The notes under the pieces were generated by a model that searched no databases, had not been told where the DNA came from, and was given only the letters and a program-made list of their open reading frames with translations. The translations under genes and the position numbers were made by a program. From NCBI GenBank assembly GCA_949372655.1, contig CASIAI010000001.1:139279-203278 (forward strand): a stretch of 64,000 nt of DNA, written 5' to 3'. The stretch is from Candidatus Poseidoniaceae archaeon. Its GTDB lineage: Archaea > Thermoplasmatota > Poseidoniia > Poseidoniales > Poseidoniaceae. Shown piece after piece: positions 37,064 through 46,421 of the stretch (position 1 is the stretch's first letter; every line of letters begins with the position of its first letter).

Positions 37064-38239
37064 TCAAGCATTTCTTGTGAAGGCTTGGATTCCAGTGATG
37101 TATCTTCCCAAAATCAAATTGTGAATGTCGTGAGTTCCTTCATATGTTTTGACTGACTCTAAATTTGCCATGTGACGCATTACAGGGTATTCATCCAGAA
37201 CCCCATTAGCTCCATGAATATCTCTAGATACTCGGGCAATTTCTAATGCTATATCGACGTTATTCATCTTGGCTAACGATATTTGTTCGTTAAACCATGT
37301 ACCTGCATCCTTCTTCTTACCCAAGTGATACGCTAATAGTTGACCCTTGGTAATTTCTCTGAGCATCCAAGCTAATTTATTTTGTACCAATTGATAAGAT
37401 GCAATCGGATGATCGAATTGAATTCTAGAAAGTGCATATGTCTTAGCGCTATGGAAACAAGCCATAGCGGCGCCTAATGCACCCCAAGAGATTCCGAAAC
37501 GAGCATTATTCAAACAGGAGAACGGACCCTTAAGACCCTTAACATCTGGCAGCATCCTATCCTTAGGTATTTTACAATCTTGGAATACTAGTTCACTAGT
37601 AACTGATGCTTTTAGAGAATGCTTTCCTTTCATTTCTGGGGCAGTAAATCCTTCATCGTCTTTCTCGACTATGAATCCTCTAATTACTCCATCCAACTTA
37701 GCCCAAACAACAGCAACTTGTGCGATTGTACCGTTAGTAATCCACATCTTAGCACCATTCAACAAATAATGATCACCCTTATCCTCAGCCCTAGTAATCA
37801 TATCACCAGGGTTGGAGCCATAATCTGGTTCTGTCAAACCAAAACATCCGACCCATTCTCCTGAAGCCATTTTCGGAAGATAGTAATTTTTCTGTTCTTC
37901 AGTTCCGAAATCCCATATTGGGTACATGGCAAGTGAACCTTGGACAGATGCAAATGAACGCAGTCCAGAGTCGCCTCTTTCTAATTCTTGACAAATCAAA
38001 CCATATGCGATATAGGATAATCCAGGACAGCCATAACCCTTCAAAGGTGCGCCTAATACTCCCATTTCTCCAAGAGCAACACGCCATTCATCAGGAAATA
38101 CTCCTTCTTCACAAGCATGTTCAATTTTAGGTAAAACTTCTTCATCAACCCAGTTACGAACCATGTCGCGAATCATTATCTCTTCTTCTGTAAGTAAACT
38201 TTCTATGTCGTAAAAATCGACTCCTTCGAACGGCTCCAT
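37064..38239 (-). CDS. gcdH: glutaryl-CoA dehydrogenase (acyl-CoA dehydrogenase family)
   Basis: FAD enzyme that oxidatively decarboxylates glutaryl-CoA to crotonyl-CoA in lysine and tryptophan degradation, passing electrons to ETF. FAD/substrate signatures are FGLTEPDYGSNPGDM and MWITNGTIAQVAVVWAK. The catalytic base is Glu near residue 367 in TYEGTHDIHNLILGR, the position and context typical of glutaryl-CoA dehydrogenases rather than of short- or medium-chain enzymes. RDIHGANGVLDEYPVMRHM is also typical. At 391 aa the length is standard. ETF subunits are encoded at 42240-43916. Confidence 0.92.
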   Translation of the reverse strand: MEPFEGVDFYDIESLLTEEEIMIRDMVRNWVDEEVLPKIEHACEEGVFPDEWRVALGEMGVLGAPLKGYGCPGLSYIAYGLICQELERGDSGLRSFASVQGSLAMYPIWDFGTEEQKNYYLPKMASGEWVGCFGLTEPDYGSNPGDMITRAEDKGDHYLLNGAKMWITNGTIAQVAVVWAKLDGVIRGFIVEKDDEGFTAPEMKGKHSLKASVTSELVFQDCKIPKDRMLPDVKGLKGPFSCLNNARFGISWGALGAAMACFHSAKTYALSRIQFDHPIASYQLVQNKLAWMLREITKGQLLAYHLGKKKDAGTWFNEQISLAKMNNVDIALEIARVSRDIHGANGVLDEYPVMRHMANLESVKTYEGTHDIHNLILGRYITGIQAFTRNA

Positions 38240-38282
38240 AGTACCCTCTCCAAATAATGGGGGTCATAGGCGCTTCAAGAAC

Positions 38283-39479
38283 CTAACTCTTTTTTGGCTT
38301 CTTTTTGTCTTTTCCAAAACCCCTCATTTTGGAATATAACCTTTGCATAGTTTTACTATTCATGTAAATCAATCCCAAAATTACTCCGGGTACCGAAATA
38401 ACGACAACATAGCCTATTACAACCACTACTAAACTCTCTTCTATTTCCTCAAGTAGAGGATTGAAAGAGATTACATTACCGAAGGAAGTAATGATAAATC
38501 CATTATTGAACGAATTCTCCCAAGCAAAAGAAATAGAACGACTAGAAATTATAGCATCCCATTGAGTGACATCTTCAGAAGAAGTGTGAACAAAAGCATC
38601 ATCTTCAACCGGAAAATGTCTAACTGTAGAAAACGGTGCCAATAGAATTAATGAAGTACTTCCATGACCTCTGGATACCTTTGTAAAATCCCCTTCTAAA
38701 GTAGTATACTGAACTGAAGCTCCTGCTGATGACTTAGTTGAGTCAATCGAGTTAATGGAAATGATTCTAGTTCTTAGACCACTTCCAAAAGCGACACATT
38801 CATTCAAAACTGGCTCTGCACAATCTACATCTACCCAAGTATCAGAACTAGTACTTGAGAGCCATGAAATATTATGTGTTGAACCAATCACTGCAAGACC
38901 ATCATCAAGCGTCGACATAACACATACATCGAAATTTCTATGGCATGAAATTCCGGTAATCGAACTATCCTTAGTACCATCTAATGCAATAAAGCCAATA
39001 CCCTCAGCAAATTTCCAAACTCCGCCATCTTTCGCTCCAAAGTATGCGTAATCGCCCGCTTGCCTCCATTCAACTATACTCAAGTCTCTTCCGATTATTG
39101 ACCCTGTGCCGTTGACAAGAGTAACGCCATGATTCGAAGTTTCATATCTAAGAGCAACTCCTTTATCTCCAGCAATAAGTGCTGCTTGTCCTCTAGGATG
39201 CCATGCGACATCGTTTAGAGAAACGGTTCGACCTGTGTTCAACTCAACATCTTTGGTTCTATCATCGGCTTTTAACGCAGATAACTCTCGGGCATAACCG
39301 TCCATTCCAACGACAAGTACGGACTCCCCATCAGGAGATAAAGCACCTGCTAAAATACCTATATCGATACTTGATAGCGATTCTTCAACCTCTAAATCTA
39401 CTACTGACTTTGAAGCAATTGTTGACGGTATCAACAAAATAACAAGGCAAGAAAATACAAAAATCAATTTGCCTCGCAT
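38283..39479 (-). CDS. signal-peptide protein with predicted beta-propeller and C-terminal anchor
   Basis: Chosen start is the ATG at 39479 (MRGKLIFVFSCLVILLIPS), an obvious signal peptide; the frame itself opens 13 codons earlier. The ectodomain (about 30-345) shows repeating SPDGESVLVVG, WHPRGQAALIAG and similar short strands, typical of WD40/PQQ-like propellers. A C-terminal helix (VVVVIGYVVVISVPGVILGLIYM) and a Lys-rich cytoplasmic tail follow. No catalytic motif is seen. Similar propeller proteins occur at 44693-46342 and 58605-59813. Confidence 0.78.
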   Translation of the reverse strand: MRGKLIFVFSCLVILLIPSTIASKSVVDLEVEESLSSIDIGILAGALSPDGESVLVVGMDGYARELSALKADDRTKDVELNTGRTVSLNDVAWHPRGQAALIAGDKGVALRYETSNHGVTLVNGTGSIIGRDLSIVEWRQAGDYAYFGAKDGGVWKFAEGIGFIALDGTKDSSITGISCHRNFDVCVMSTLDDGLAVIGSTHNISWLSSTSSDTWVDVDCAEPVLNECVAFGSGLRTRIISINSIDSTKSSAGASVQYTTLEGDFTKVSRGHGSTSLILLAPFSTVRHFPVEDDAFVHTSSEDVTQWDAIISSRSISFAWENSFNNGFIITSFGNVISFNPLLEEIEESLVVVVIGYVVVISVPGVILGLIYMNSKTMQRLYSKMRGFGKDKKKPKKS

Positions 39480-39567
39480 AATGTGTCCACACAGCAATCG
39501 AACAAAACTCCTTCGCACAAATTATCCTAATTTAAATTGGAAATATCAGTTTTTGACGGAGAGCCTT

Positions 39568-40119
39568 ATGTTCAATGGAGGTTTGCCTCGTCTTATGGAG
39601 AAGTTTGCTGTTAAACGTGGATTACAAAAGTCGATTGGTGGAAATTCAGGACTAGCCAAATTGGCAACGGAATATTTTGAAGAGATTAATGCCGATTCTG
39701 ACGGTAAATTTAGCGGTTCTTTTGGTATATTGACTAGTGTAAGTGGGTATTTTGACAGTGATGGTAAATTATCCATGGATGTTGTTCAGCTAAAGGGCGA
39801 AGCACTTGGAGAGTTCTTAGCCTCAGATAATGGTAGAGAATTAGCGATGGAGTCCAGAAAAAGATGGTCTAGTTTCTTAGATCTTGCTACAGGATATAGT
39901 CCAAAGCAACGTGGAGACAAAGCAAAAGAGGAAGCAAAGAAGTTCTCTAAGGCTAAGTCTGCCATTAAGATGGCTCACAAGTCAATGCAACTAGCCACAT
40001 CTATTACTCAAGAAAAAATCGATATCGCAAATCAGATGATTGCTGATTTAGAAGCAATGATTGAAAGTGGCGAAGCTCCTTCTGAAGGAAGAGTCAAAAA
40101 ATTGAATGACTTATTCTGA
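39568..40119 (+). CDS. conserved-looking hypothetical protein, alpha-helical
   Basis: A 183-aa soluble protein with two similar segments, NADSDGKFSGSFG and YFDSDGKLSMDV, near residues 40-70. These look like short EF-hand or calcium-loop motifs, but they lack the final Glu of a true loop. From about residue 105 the chain is Lys/Ala/Glu-rich and probably coiled-coil. I use the ATG at 39568 because the frame upstream (to 39469) overlaps the divergent gene's signal peptide region. It ends 2 bases before the TyrRS frame. The function is unknown. Confidence 0.65.
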   Translation: MFNGGLPRLMEKFAVKRGLQKSIGGNSGLAKLATEYFEEINADSDGKFSGSFGILTSVSGYFDSDGKLSMDVVQLKGEALGEFLASDNGRELAMESRKRWSSFLDLATGYSPKQRGDKAKEEAKKFSKAKSAIKMAHKSMQLATSITQEKIDIANQMIADLEAMIESGEAPSEGRVKKLNDLF

Positions 40120-40130
40120 TTGTGATTTCT

Positions 40131-41276
40131 ATGGACTTAGACACTATCCTCGCACCTTATGAGGAAAAATGTCCACGGTTATCTGAGTTAAATCATGAAC
40201 AAAGAACCAGAATCGCATCTATTGTTGGCGAAGTGGAAGAAACTGTAGGAATTGACCACTTAGTAGACTGTATCGCTGATGGTACAAGTATTGGAGGAGA
40301 TGGAACAATCAGATGCTATGTTGGTTTTGAGCCGTCAGGAAAAGCCCATATTGGTTGGAAAGTACTCGCATTACAACTTAGAAGAATGCTTGATGCTGAT
40401 GTCAATGTTTTGATATTCCTCGCTGATTGGCATGCTTGGATAAATGATAAGTTCAATGGTAAAATGGAAGATATTCAAGTAACTGCAAGATATATGGAAG
40501 ATACTTTCAGAGCACTACTTGGTCATCCTGAAGAAGGGGATGGGCCTGGGCAATTGAGATTCTTTTGGGCTTCGACATTGATGAATTCAGGAGATTATTG
40601 GGCTCGAGTGCTAAGATGTTCAAAGGGTGCAACACTAGCCATGGTTAGGAAAACATTCACTATAATGGGTAGAGATGAAGCATCTTCTGACCATGACCTT
40701 TCTAAGTTCTATTACCCTGCAATGCAAGCTTCAGATATTTTCGAACTAAATATCGATATCGCCATTGGAGGAATGGACCAAAGAAAAGCACACATGTTTA
40801 TGAGGGATGTTGCTAGTAAATGGGGGTGGAAAAAGGCCACATGCCTCCATACTCCAATTATCTCTTCACTAAAATCTTCTGGGGCAAGAATGGAAAGTTT
40901 CGACCATAAAATGAGTAAGTCAGACCCGTCAGGGGCAATCCTAATCCATGATACTGAGAAGGTTCTTAGGAAAAAGATGCAAAAGCATGCTTATCTTAAT
41001 CCAGAAGATGAATCATCACCTGTTTACGAATTAGCAGAGCATGTAGTACTCCCTGAGTGGGGTGAAATTAATGTCACACCAAATCCTAAATTTGGAGAAC
41101 CTTCAACATGGAAAGATTTAGATTCTTTCAAGAAGGCTGTACAGAATGGTGAAATACACCCTCTAGATGCAAAATTAGGAGTTGCAGATGGAATCTATAG
41201 AGGGTTGCATGAAGTCTCTAAATTCTTTGAAGAAAATCCTGAAAGACTCGATGCTGTTAATGAGTTATTAAAATAA
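40131..41276 (+). CDS. tyrS: tyrosyl-tRNA synthetase (archaeal/eukaryotic type)
   Basis: Charges tRNA-Tyr. The class I HIGH-like motif is VGFEPSGKAHIGW near residue 65, and the tyrosine pocket is formed around FLADWHAWINDK. The family segment YYPAMQASDIFELNIDIAIGGMDQRKAHM follows, and the KMSKS loop is present as KMSKSDPSGAI near residue 262. The order and spacing are those of archaeal and cytosolic eukaryotic TyrRS, with no bacterial S4 domain. The frame opens at a GTG (40122); I chose the ATG at 40131. At 381 aa it is somewhat longer than the Methanocaldococcus enzyme. Confidence 0.94.
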   Translation: MDLDTILAPYEEKCPRLSELNHEQRTRIASIVGEVEETVGIDHLVDCIADGTSIGGDGTIRCYVGFEPSGKAHIGWKVLALQLRRMLDADVNVLIFLADWHAWINDKFNGKMEDIQVTARYMEDTFRALLGHPEEGDGPGQLRFFWASTLMNSGDYWARVLRCSKGATLAMVRKTFTIMGRDEASSDHDLSKFYYPAMQASDIFELNIDIAIGGMDQRKAHMFMRDVASKWGWKKATCLHTPIISSLKSSGARMESFDHKMSKSDPSGAILIHDTEKVLRKKMQKHAYLNPEDESSPVYELAEHVVLPEWGEINVTPNPKFGEPSTWKDLDSFKKAVQNGEIHPLDAKLGVADGIYRGLHEVSKFFEENPERLDAVNELLK

Positions 41277-42122
41277 TCTATTCTTAAAACCAGGTTCAAT
41301 ACTATGTATTTTTAATATTAAGACTCTCCTAGTATCCATTGCAAAGTCACGGTTTGGTAGATGATCTAACTCGACCCAAGCATTGACTGTAACCTCTTGA
41401 GTAAGAGATAACATACCAACATATTCATCATTTATTACTGCTAAATAACGGAATAAAGGATTTCTAGTTTCATCATGAGCGTGTCTTTTAAGCATTACAG
41501 GGCATGTTAATTCGATATACTGAACATCTTCGTATACATTACCCTCAACTATCATCGAGATATTTGTCGGGGGAGGGATTTTTGCCTTTCCATCTGTTTT
41601 TTTCATTTCATCATAATAAGATTCTGCACATAATGAACATTGAATAGAACGCTTCCTTTCCCTTGCTAAAGATTGCCTGATAGACCATGTTGTCCCACAT
41701 TCATTACAGATATACTGTGACCTCTTGAGCCAACCCATCGGAGAATCTAAATTTGAGATTATACTATTAAAAGATAGTAATCTTCCTCTATCTCTAGTTC
41801 TTACATCCCCTAGTAAATATGAGAATTCATCATCGAAGCCAATTATTCTTATCACAGGACGTGTCCTAGAATCACGTGTCTGAAATTGTTCTCTAATGAC
41901 TTGATTACCCAATTCAAGACATTTGGTCGGACTGTTAGGGAAAATAGAATGTAGAGGCGTATTCTTGAGATACTCCCACTGAACTTCAAATCCAAAAACA
42001 TCTTCTTCACATAATAAAAAATAATCTAGTTCGGAACTATACTTCTCTTCAAAAATCAACCTCCAAGTGTTGAGTATTTCTTGAGCCTCTTCATCCGGTT
42101 CTGTAGTCTTAATTGGCGTCAT
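41268..42122 (-). CDS. stand-alone protein resembling the MCM N-terminal OB/zinc domain
   Basis: A 284-aa protein without AAA+ motifs. Residues about 105-260 read like an MCM N-terminal domain: a strand-rich start (DRGRLLSFNSIISN), then zinc cysteines YICNECG and IQCSLC, then PTNISMIVEGNVYEDVQYIE, which parallels the oligonucleotide-binding strand region of MCMs. The first 100 residues would correspond to subdomain A. It may bind single-stranded DNA or modulate the true MCM helicase; this is inference from pattern only. It converges on tyrS (9-base overlap) and is divergent from etfB. Confidence 0.6.
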   Translation of the reverse strand: MTPIKTTEPDEEAQEILNTWRLIFEEKYSSELDYFLLCEEDVFGFEVQWEYLKNTPLHSIFPNSPTKCLELGNQVIREQFQTRDSRTRPVIRIIGFDDEFSYLLGDVRTRDRGRLLSFNSIISNLDSPMGWLKRSQYICNECGTTWSIRQSLARERKRSIQCSLCAESYYDEMKKTDGKAKIPPPTNISMIVEGNVYEDVQYIELTCPVMLKRHAHDETRNPLFRYLAVINDEYVGMLSLTQEVTVNAWVELDHLPNRDFAMDTRRVLILKIHSIEPGFKNRLF

Positions 42123-42239
42123 GGAAATCTTTGTGATACACGACGGTTTTCAAATATTTCTCATCATAATGATAAATTACACAATAACAATGTTCATCAA
42201 TGGATTTCATTACGACCAATTATCAGCGTAGGTGTTAAT

Positions 42240-42977
42240 GTGACAAAAATTGCAGTTCTAGTTAAGCAAGTACCAGATACTAATTCAAAAATAGTCATTT
42301 CTGGAGATTCGGTTGACCTTTCAAATGTAAAAATGGTAATGAGTCCTTACGATGAATTCGCTGTTGAAAATGCACTTCGACACAAAGAATCAGTTGGCGG
42401 TACTGTAACTGCCATTACAGTTGGTGGTCCTGGAGCAGAAAAAGTACTCAAAGACGCCAAAGCAATAGGTGTTGACGAAATCATAAGAATCGATTGTGAT
42501 TCATATTTGGACTCAAATGCTCTTCAATCCATTTTGAGTTCAATGATTGCCGAAGACGGATTTGAACTAGTGTTCTGTGGTAAATCTGCGGCGGACACAG
42601 GTGCAGGTTCTACTGGACCTGGACTCGCAGAACATCTTGGATGGGCATCAGTATCAAACATTATAGATTCAAATAGCGAAGGAGGATTTACTGTTGTCGC
42701 TCCATTGAATGATGGAAATGCAGTAATTGAAGTGCCATTACCTGCGGTCATAACATGCGACAAAGGAAATACAAAGGTTAGAAAACCAAATGTGAAAGGT
42801 ATTATGCAAGCAAAGAGGGCTCAAGTCGATGTTAGGGGTTGTGAAACTCCTACATCTTCAGTCAGCGTGGTAAACCAAAGTTTACCTCCAGCAAAACCTG
42901 AAGGCAAAAAGTATGAAGGTGGTCAATCTGCTTCTGAAGTGGCTAGATTACTTAGAGATGAGGCAAACATTATTTGA
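42240..42977 (+). CDS. etfB: electron transfer flavoprotein, beta subunit
   Basis: Pairs with EtfA to carry electrons from acyl-CoA dehydrogenases. KIAVLVKQVPDTNSKI is the canonical N-terminus, and SPYDEFAVENALRHKE and FCGKSAADTGAGSTGP form the AMP-binding core. The start is taken as GTG at 42240, because the only nearby ATG is followed directly by TGA and the frame extends far upstream through non-coding-like sequence. The 245-aa length is normal. The stop is followed by a GAGGTGA ribosome-binding sequence for etfA. Confidence 0.94.
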   Translation: MTKIAVLVKQVPDTNSKIVISGDSVDLSNVKMVMSPYDEFAVENALRHKESVGGTVTAITVGGPGAEKVLKDAKAIGVDEIIRIDCDSYLDSNALQSILSSMIAEDGFELVFCGKSAADTGAGSTGPGLAEHLGWASVSNIIDSNSEGGFTVVAPLNDGNAVIEVPLPAVITCDKGNTKVRKPNVKGIMQAKRAQVDVRGCETPTSSVSVVNQSLPPAKPEGKKYEGGQSASEVARLLRDEANII

Positions 42978-42986
42978 GGTGAAATT

Positions 42987-43916
42987 ATGACAAATACAAT
43001 AGTAATAGCAGAATTAAACAAGGGAATCATTCATTCAACAACTAGAGAGTTAGTAACTGCAGCACAGATGTTAGGTAGTTCGTGTACGGTAATTGTACCA
43101 TGTACTGATTCATCAGTCTCCGATTCTATAGGTTCTACATCTGGTGTCGATAAAATAATTGTAGCAAAATCACAGATTTTCGAGAACTATGATGCCTCAG
43201 GATGGGCTTCAGCAATAGATTCAGTAACTCCACAAGGGGTCATCATTACTTCTGCTAGCCCTCAATCAAAGGATTTGGCTGCTCGATTGGCCGCTAGAAG
43301 GAAAATTTCAGTAGTCCAAGATGTGGTAGCAATCGATGGTGTAAATCTAACTTCTCCGGTTTACTCTGGAAAAGCAATGCAAACCGTTTCCATGTCTGGA
43401 AATACAGTTGTCAGTATTAGACAGAATGTGTTTGATGCTTCACCTGATGGTGGGTCAGCTGAATTATCAGTTATTGATGCATCTGGAAATGTAGCGACCG
43501 CTGTTAAAGAGTTGATTTCAAGAGCATCTGCAAGATTAGATGTATCTGAAGCTAACATCATTATTTCAGGAGGAAGAGGAATGGGTTCTCCGGACAACTT
43601 CACTCATTTGGAACAAATTGCAGATACCCTTGGAGCAGCCGTAGGAGCATCAAGAGCAGCCGTTGATACTTGGGACGATATTCCTCATTCGATGCAGGTT
43701 GGACAAACTGGGAAAACGGTAAATCCTAATCTTTACATCGCTGTTGGTATTTCAGGAGCAATTCAACACTTGGCTGGAATGAGGTCTTCAAAGTATATCG
43801 TAGCGATCAACAAAGACCCTGATGCACCTATATTCCAACATGCAGACTATGGTATTGTGGCAACTTGGGAAGAAGCACTTCCAGTTCTTCAATCAAGTCT
43901 TTCTGCAATGATGTAA
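42987..43916 (+). CDS. etfA: electron transfer flavoprotein, alpha subunit
   Basis: FAD-binding subunit. The C-terminal FAD domain is clear: ANIIISGGRGMGSPDN, VGASRAAVDTWD, QVGQTGKTVNPNLYIAVGI, SGAIQHLAGMRSSKYIVAINK and DPDAPIFQHADYGIV. The N-terminal domain (about 1-180) is less conserved, as usual. At 309 aa it is of normal length, with the ATG 9 bases after etfB. The likely electron donor nearby is glutaryl-CoA dehydrogenase; no ETF:quinone oxidoreductase is in the window. Confidence 0.95.
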   Translation: MTNTIVIAELNKGIIHSTTRELVTAAQMLGSSCTVIVPCTDSSVSDSIGSTSGVDKIIVAKSQIFENYDASGWASAIDSVTPQGVIITSASPQSKDLAARLAARRKISVVQDVVAIDGVNLTSPVYSGKAMQTVSMSGNTVVSIRQNVFDASPDGGSAELSVIDASGNVATAVKELISRASARLDVSEANIIISGGRGMGSPDNFTHLEQIADTLGAAVGASRAAVDTWDDIPHSMQVGQTGKTVNPNLYIAVGISGAIQHLAGMRSSKYIVAINKDPDAPIFQHADYGIVATWEEALPVLQSSLSAMM

Positions 43917-44684
43917 TCACATATACTTGCCAATAAAGCCATCATTATCTTGGCTAGATTGACCAACATATGGATTTGTTAGTTTTTCAATTCCTATAGA
44001 AGTTAAAGGTCCATGCCCTGGATGAACAATAGTATCTGGAGTTAAAGGCCATAATTTAGTCTTAATTGAATTAGATAATACCTCAAAATCACCACCAGTA
44101 TCGGGTAGGTCCGTTCTTCCAACAGACCCCGCAAACAAGGTATCACCGACGAAAATATGATCTGGACCATCTGATATCTTGAGTAATAGGCAGCAACCTC
44201 CTAGGGTATGTCCAGGCGTGTGAAGTATTTTCAAACTAATACTCCCAAAATCAAGAAACTGTTCATCTGAGATTTGCTGGGTAGCTGTTGCTGGTTCTGG
44301 TAAACTTATCCCACGTCTTGCTCCAGAAACCTTAGCCAATGTTTGCAAGAAAGTATCATCCTTATGCAAGTACCAATCTACCTCGTATCTTTCCAACAAA
44401 TATGGTATATGGCCACTATGGTCATAATGAGCATGTGTGTTGACTAAAGCAACTACCTTTCTATTAGATACACCAATCTGTTGCATCTCTTCTAAACTTG
44501 AAGGCCCAGTTGACCAGTTTGGACCTAAACCCTGAAATCCTTCAATCCAAGAAATAATTCTTTCCGATTCGCCACCACCATCAATTATTATTGTATCTCC
44601 TGTCGCTAAGTCAGTAACTACAGAACATCTCATTTGTAGATCTCCAACCATAAATGATTCAATCCAAGGCGATTCAAGTTCCAT
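43917..44684 (-). CDS. metallo-beta-lactamase fold hydrolase (glyoxalase II-like)
   Basis: A 255-aa cytoplasmic hydrolase with a complete dinuclear metal site: NTHAHYDHSGH (HxHxDH), HTPGHTLGG (His), FVGDTLFAGSVGRTDLP (bridging Asp) and HPGHGPLTSIG (last His). The GDTLFAGSVGRTDLP motif is typical of the YcbL/GloB branch, which hydrolyses thioesters such as hydroxyacyl-thiols. The physiological substrate is unknown. It converges on etfA with no gap. The gene upstream on the same strand is the propeller-PKD protein, 8 bases away. Confidence 0.9.
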   Translation of the reverse strand: MELESPWIESFMVGDLQMRCSVVTDLATGDTIIIDGGGESERIISWIEGFQGLGPNWSTGPSSLEEMQQIGVSNRKVVALVNTHAHYDHSGHIPYLLERYEVDWYLHKDDTFLQTLAKVSGARRGISLPEPATATQQISDEQFLDFGSISLKILHTPGHTLGGCCLLLKISDGPDHIFVGDTLFAGSVGRTDLPDTGGDFEVLSNSIKTKLWPLTPDTIVHPGHGPLTSIGIEKLTNPYVGQSSQDNDGFIGKYM

Positions 44685-44692
44685 AATAATAC

Positions 44693-46342
44693 CTACTTTT
44701 CTACAATAACTGTGATACTGTCACTATTCCAATTCCCATCTAAATCACAAATTCTTAGTTCGAATTGATGTTTGCCAATATTTAATTTTACATTAAGTTT
44801 AGCAAGGTCCGAAATTTCTCTACCTGTTGAATCAATCCATGACCAGGCATTAATCCGGCTTTGTGGGTCATAACTGGAAGTTGCGTCAAGAGTAACTATT
44901 GCTGAGTGATCATCTTGCGAAGTGATTCTTTGGTCACCACCAGCATTAGCGACAGGTATCTCGATTTCTTCAATCGAATCATTCAATTCATCAATTATAG
45001 ATTGCTGTGGAATCATTGCCATGTTCTCTAGTGCATCATCCAACTGTGATAGAAGTTCGTCTGTATCAATATTCATTGTACCTTTTAATTCAGACTTTCC
45101 TTCGACAGTCGCTTCTATTTTTAAAGCCCCAATTAGTTCATCTATAGATTCTGCAAGAGTGCTAAACTCTTGTTCTCCTAATTGCCTAACCTCTTCTTTA
45201 GTAAGATGCTGTGACATTTGGTCATCCGAGTATAACTCTTCTGATGTTAAATGCGAGGTTTCTTGAATATCGTTAAACCAAGAAGGTAATTCAGATTCAT
45301 CTATTTCTATTAGTTCACTATTTAGAGATATTTTACCTATCGGTTCAGAGTCTGTCCAGTCATTTTGATCTTCTCCTGCAAATAGGCATATTTCACCATC
45401 TTGTGAAATTTGAATATGTTCAGGTATTCCTTGATGTTCTACTTTCCATACCTGGCCACTTGAATTAAACCCGTAAATGAAGAACCAAGCTGTACAAATT
45501 ATTTGCTCAGAATGGAAATTTATACTTTTGACAGTATACTTGCAATCAAATAACAGAGACATTTCTTCTTTAAGTTGCCCATTGGGATCATTAAGTAACT
45601 GCATTACCTTTCCATCATCAAAACCAAATATTAACCCTTCAGAAGAATTAGTGGTTACCATGAGTCTTGAATTAAGGTCCATTCTTCGAATCAACTTATT
45701 CTCTGAAAAGTTCCAAATCTCTAGTTCTAATGCTTCTTCATCACCAGGAACCAAGGCATATCCTTCACGGCCTATTATCAAATTTCCATCTTTTGTTGAA
45801 CCGATAGCAGTGATAGATTCTCCCATCTCACCGCGTGAAGGTCGTTGCCATATTGTTTGACCATCTAAAACCACTCTAACCTCTCCATTTTCATGTGCAG
45901 TGATAAGTTTGTCTCCAAATCTTTCAATCTTGATAACTGAACTATGTAACTCCCCTAATTCAATTACCTCTCCATTCATAAGAACATAGTGCAACCTCCC
46001 AAGAGAATCTATCACTGCAAAACGATCTTCGAGTTTAACCAAACTAAAACCCCCGCTCTTTATCTCAGATTTCCAAACTAATTCACCTGATAGATCTAAA
46101 CACGCTAATCCATGAAACTCATCGAGAATGAATATATTTTCATTTGAAGCAATAAGTCCTGTAACCTTTCCTTCTGATTTCCAAAATAGTAAATCTTGAC
46201 CGGTGAAATCAATTGGTTTGTGGGAAATACTGACTAGTCCATTTACTTCTGACCAAACCGTTACTCTACCATCAGGAGATAGTGCCAAAGCAGAAATCTT
46301 GGCCTGAGGCTTAAAAGCCACGACAACATCTCTACTAAGCAT
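44693..46342 (-). CDS. beta-propeller protein with C-terminal PKD-like domain
   Basis: A 549-aa protein without an obvious signal peptide. Residues about 1-340 show propeller-type blades (SPDGRVTVWS, TKDGNLIIGREGYALVPG, SQDGEICLFAG). A helical acidic linker (about 370-455) follows, then a PKD/Ig-like domain, AGGDQRITSQDDHSAIVTLD, ending in YDPQSRINAWSWIDSTG and HQFELRICDLDGNWNSDSI. PKD domains are usually extracellular, so the missing signal is odd; export may be non-classical or the protein may be an intracellular scaffold. The MBL hydrolase follows in the same unit. Confidence 0.75.
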   Translation of the reverse strand: MLSRDVVVAFKPQAKISALALSPDGRVTVWSEVNGLVSISHKPIDFTGQDLLFWKSEGKVTGLIASNENIFILDEFHGLACLDLSGELVWKSEIKSGGFSLVKLEDRFAVIDSLGRLHYVLMNGEVIELGELHSSVIKIERFGDKLITAHENGEVRVVLDGQTIWQRPSRGEMGESITAIGSTKDGNLIIGREGYALVPGDEEALELEIWNFSENKLIRRMDLNSRLMVTTNSSEGLIFGFDDGKVMQLLNDPNGQLKEEMSLLFDCKYTVKSINFHSEQIICTAWFFIYGFNSSGQVWKVEHQGIPEHIQISQDGEICLFAGEDQNDWTDSEPIGKISLNSELIEIDESELPSWFNDIQETSHLTSEELYSDDQMSQHLTKEEVRQLGEQEFSTLAESIDELIGALKIEATVEGKSELKGTMNIDTDELLSQLDDALENMAMIPQQSIIDELNDSIEEIEIPVANAGGDQRITSQDDHSAIVTLDATSSYDPQSRINAWSWIDSTGREISDLAKLNVKLNIGKHQFELRICDLDGNWNSDSITVIVEK

Positions 46343-46421
46343 GATTATTCCTGTTTGCCTTATACCATTAAACTGACTATCTCTTGATAATTAGGAAATC
46401 AAAGTGTTAAGTGACATCAAA

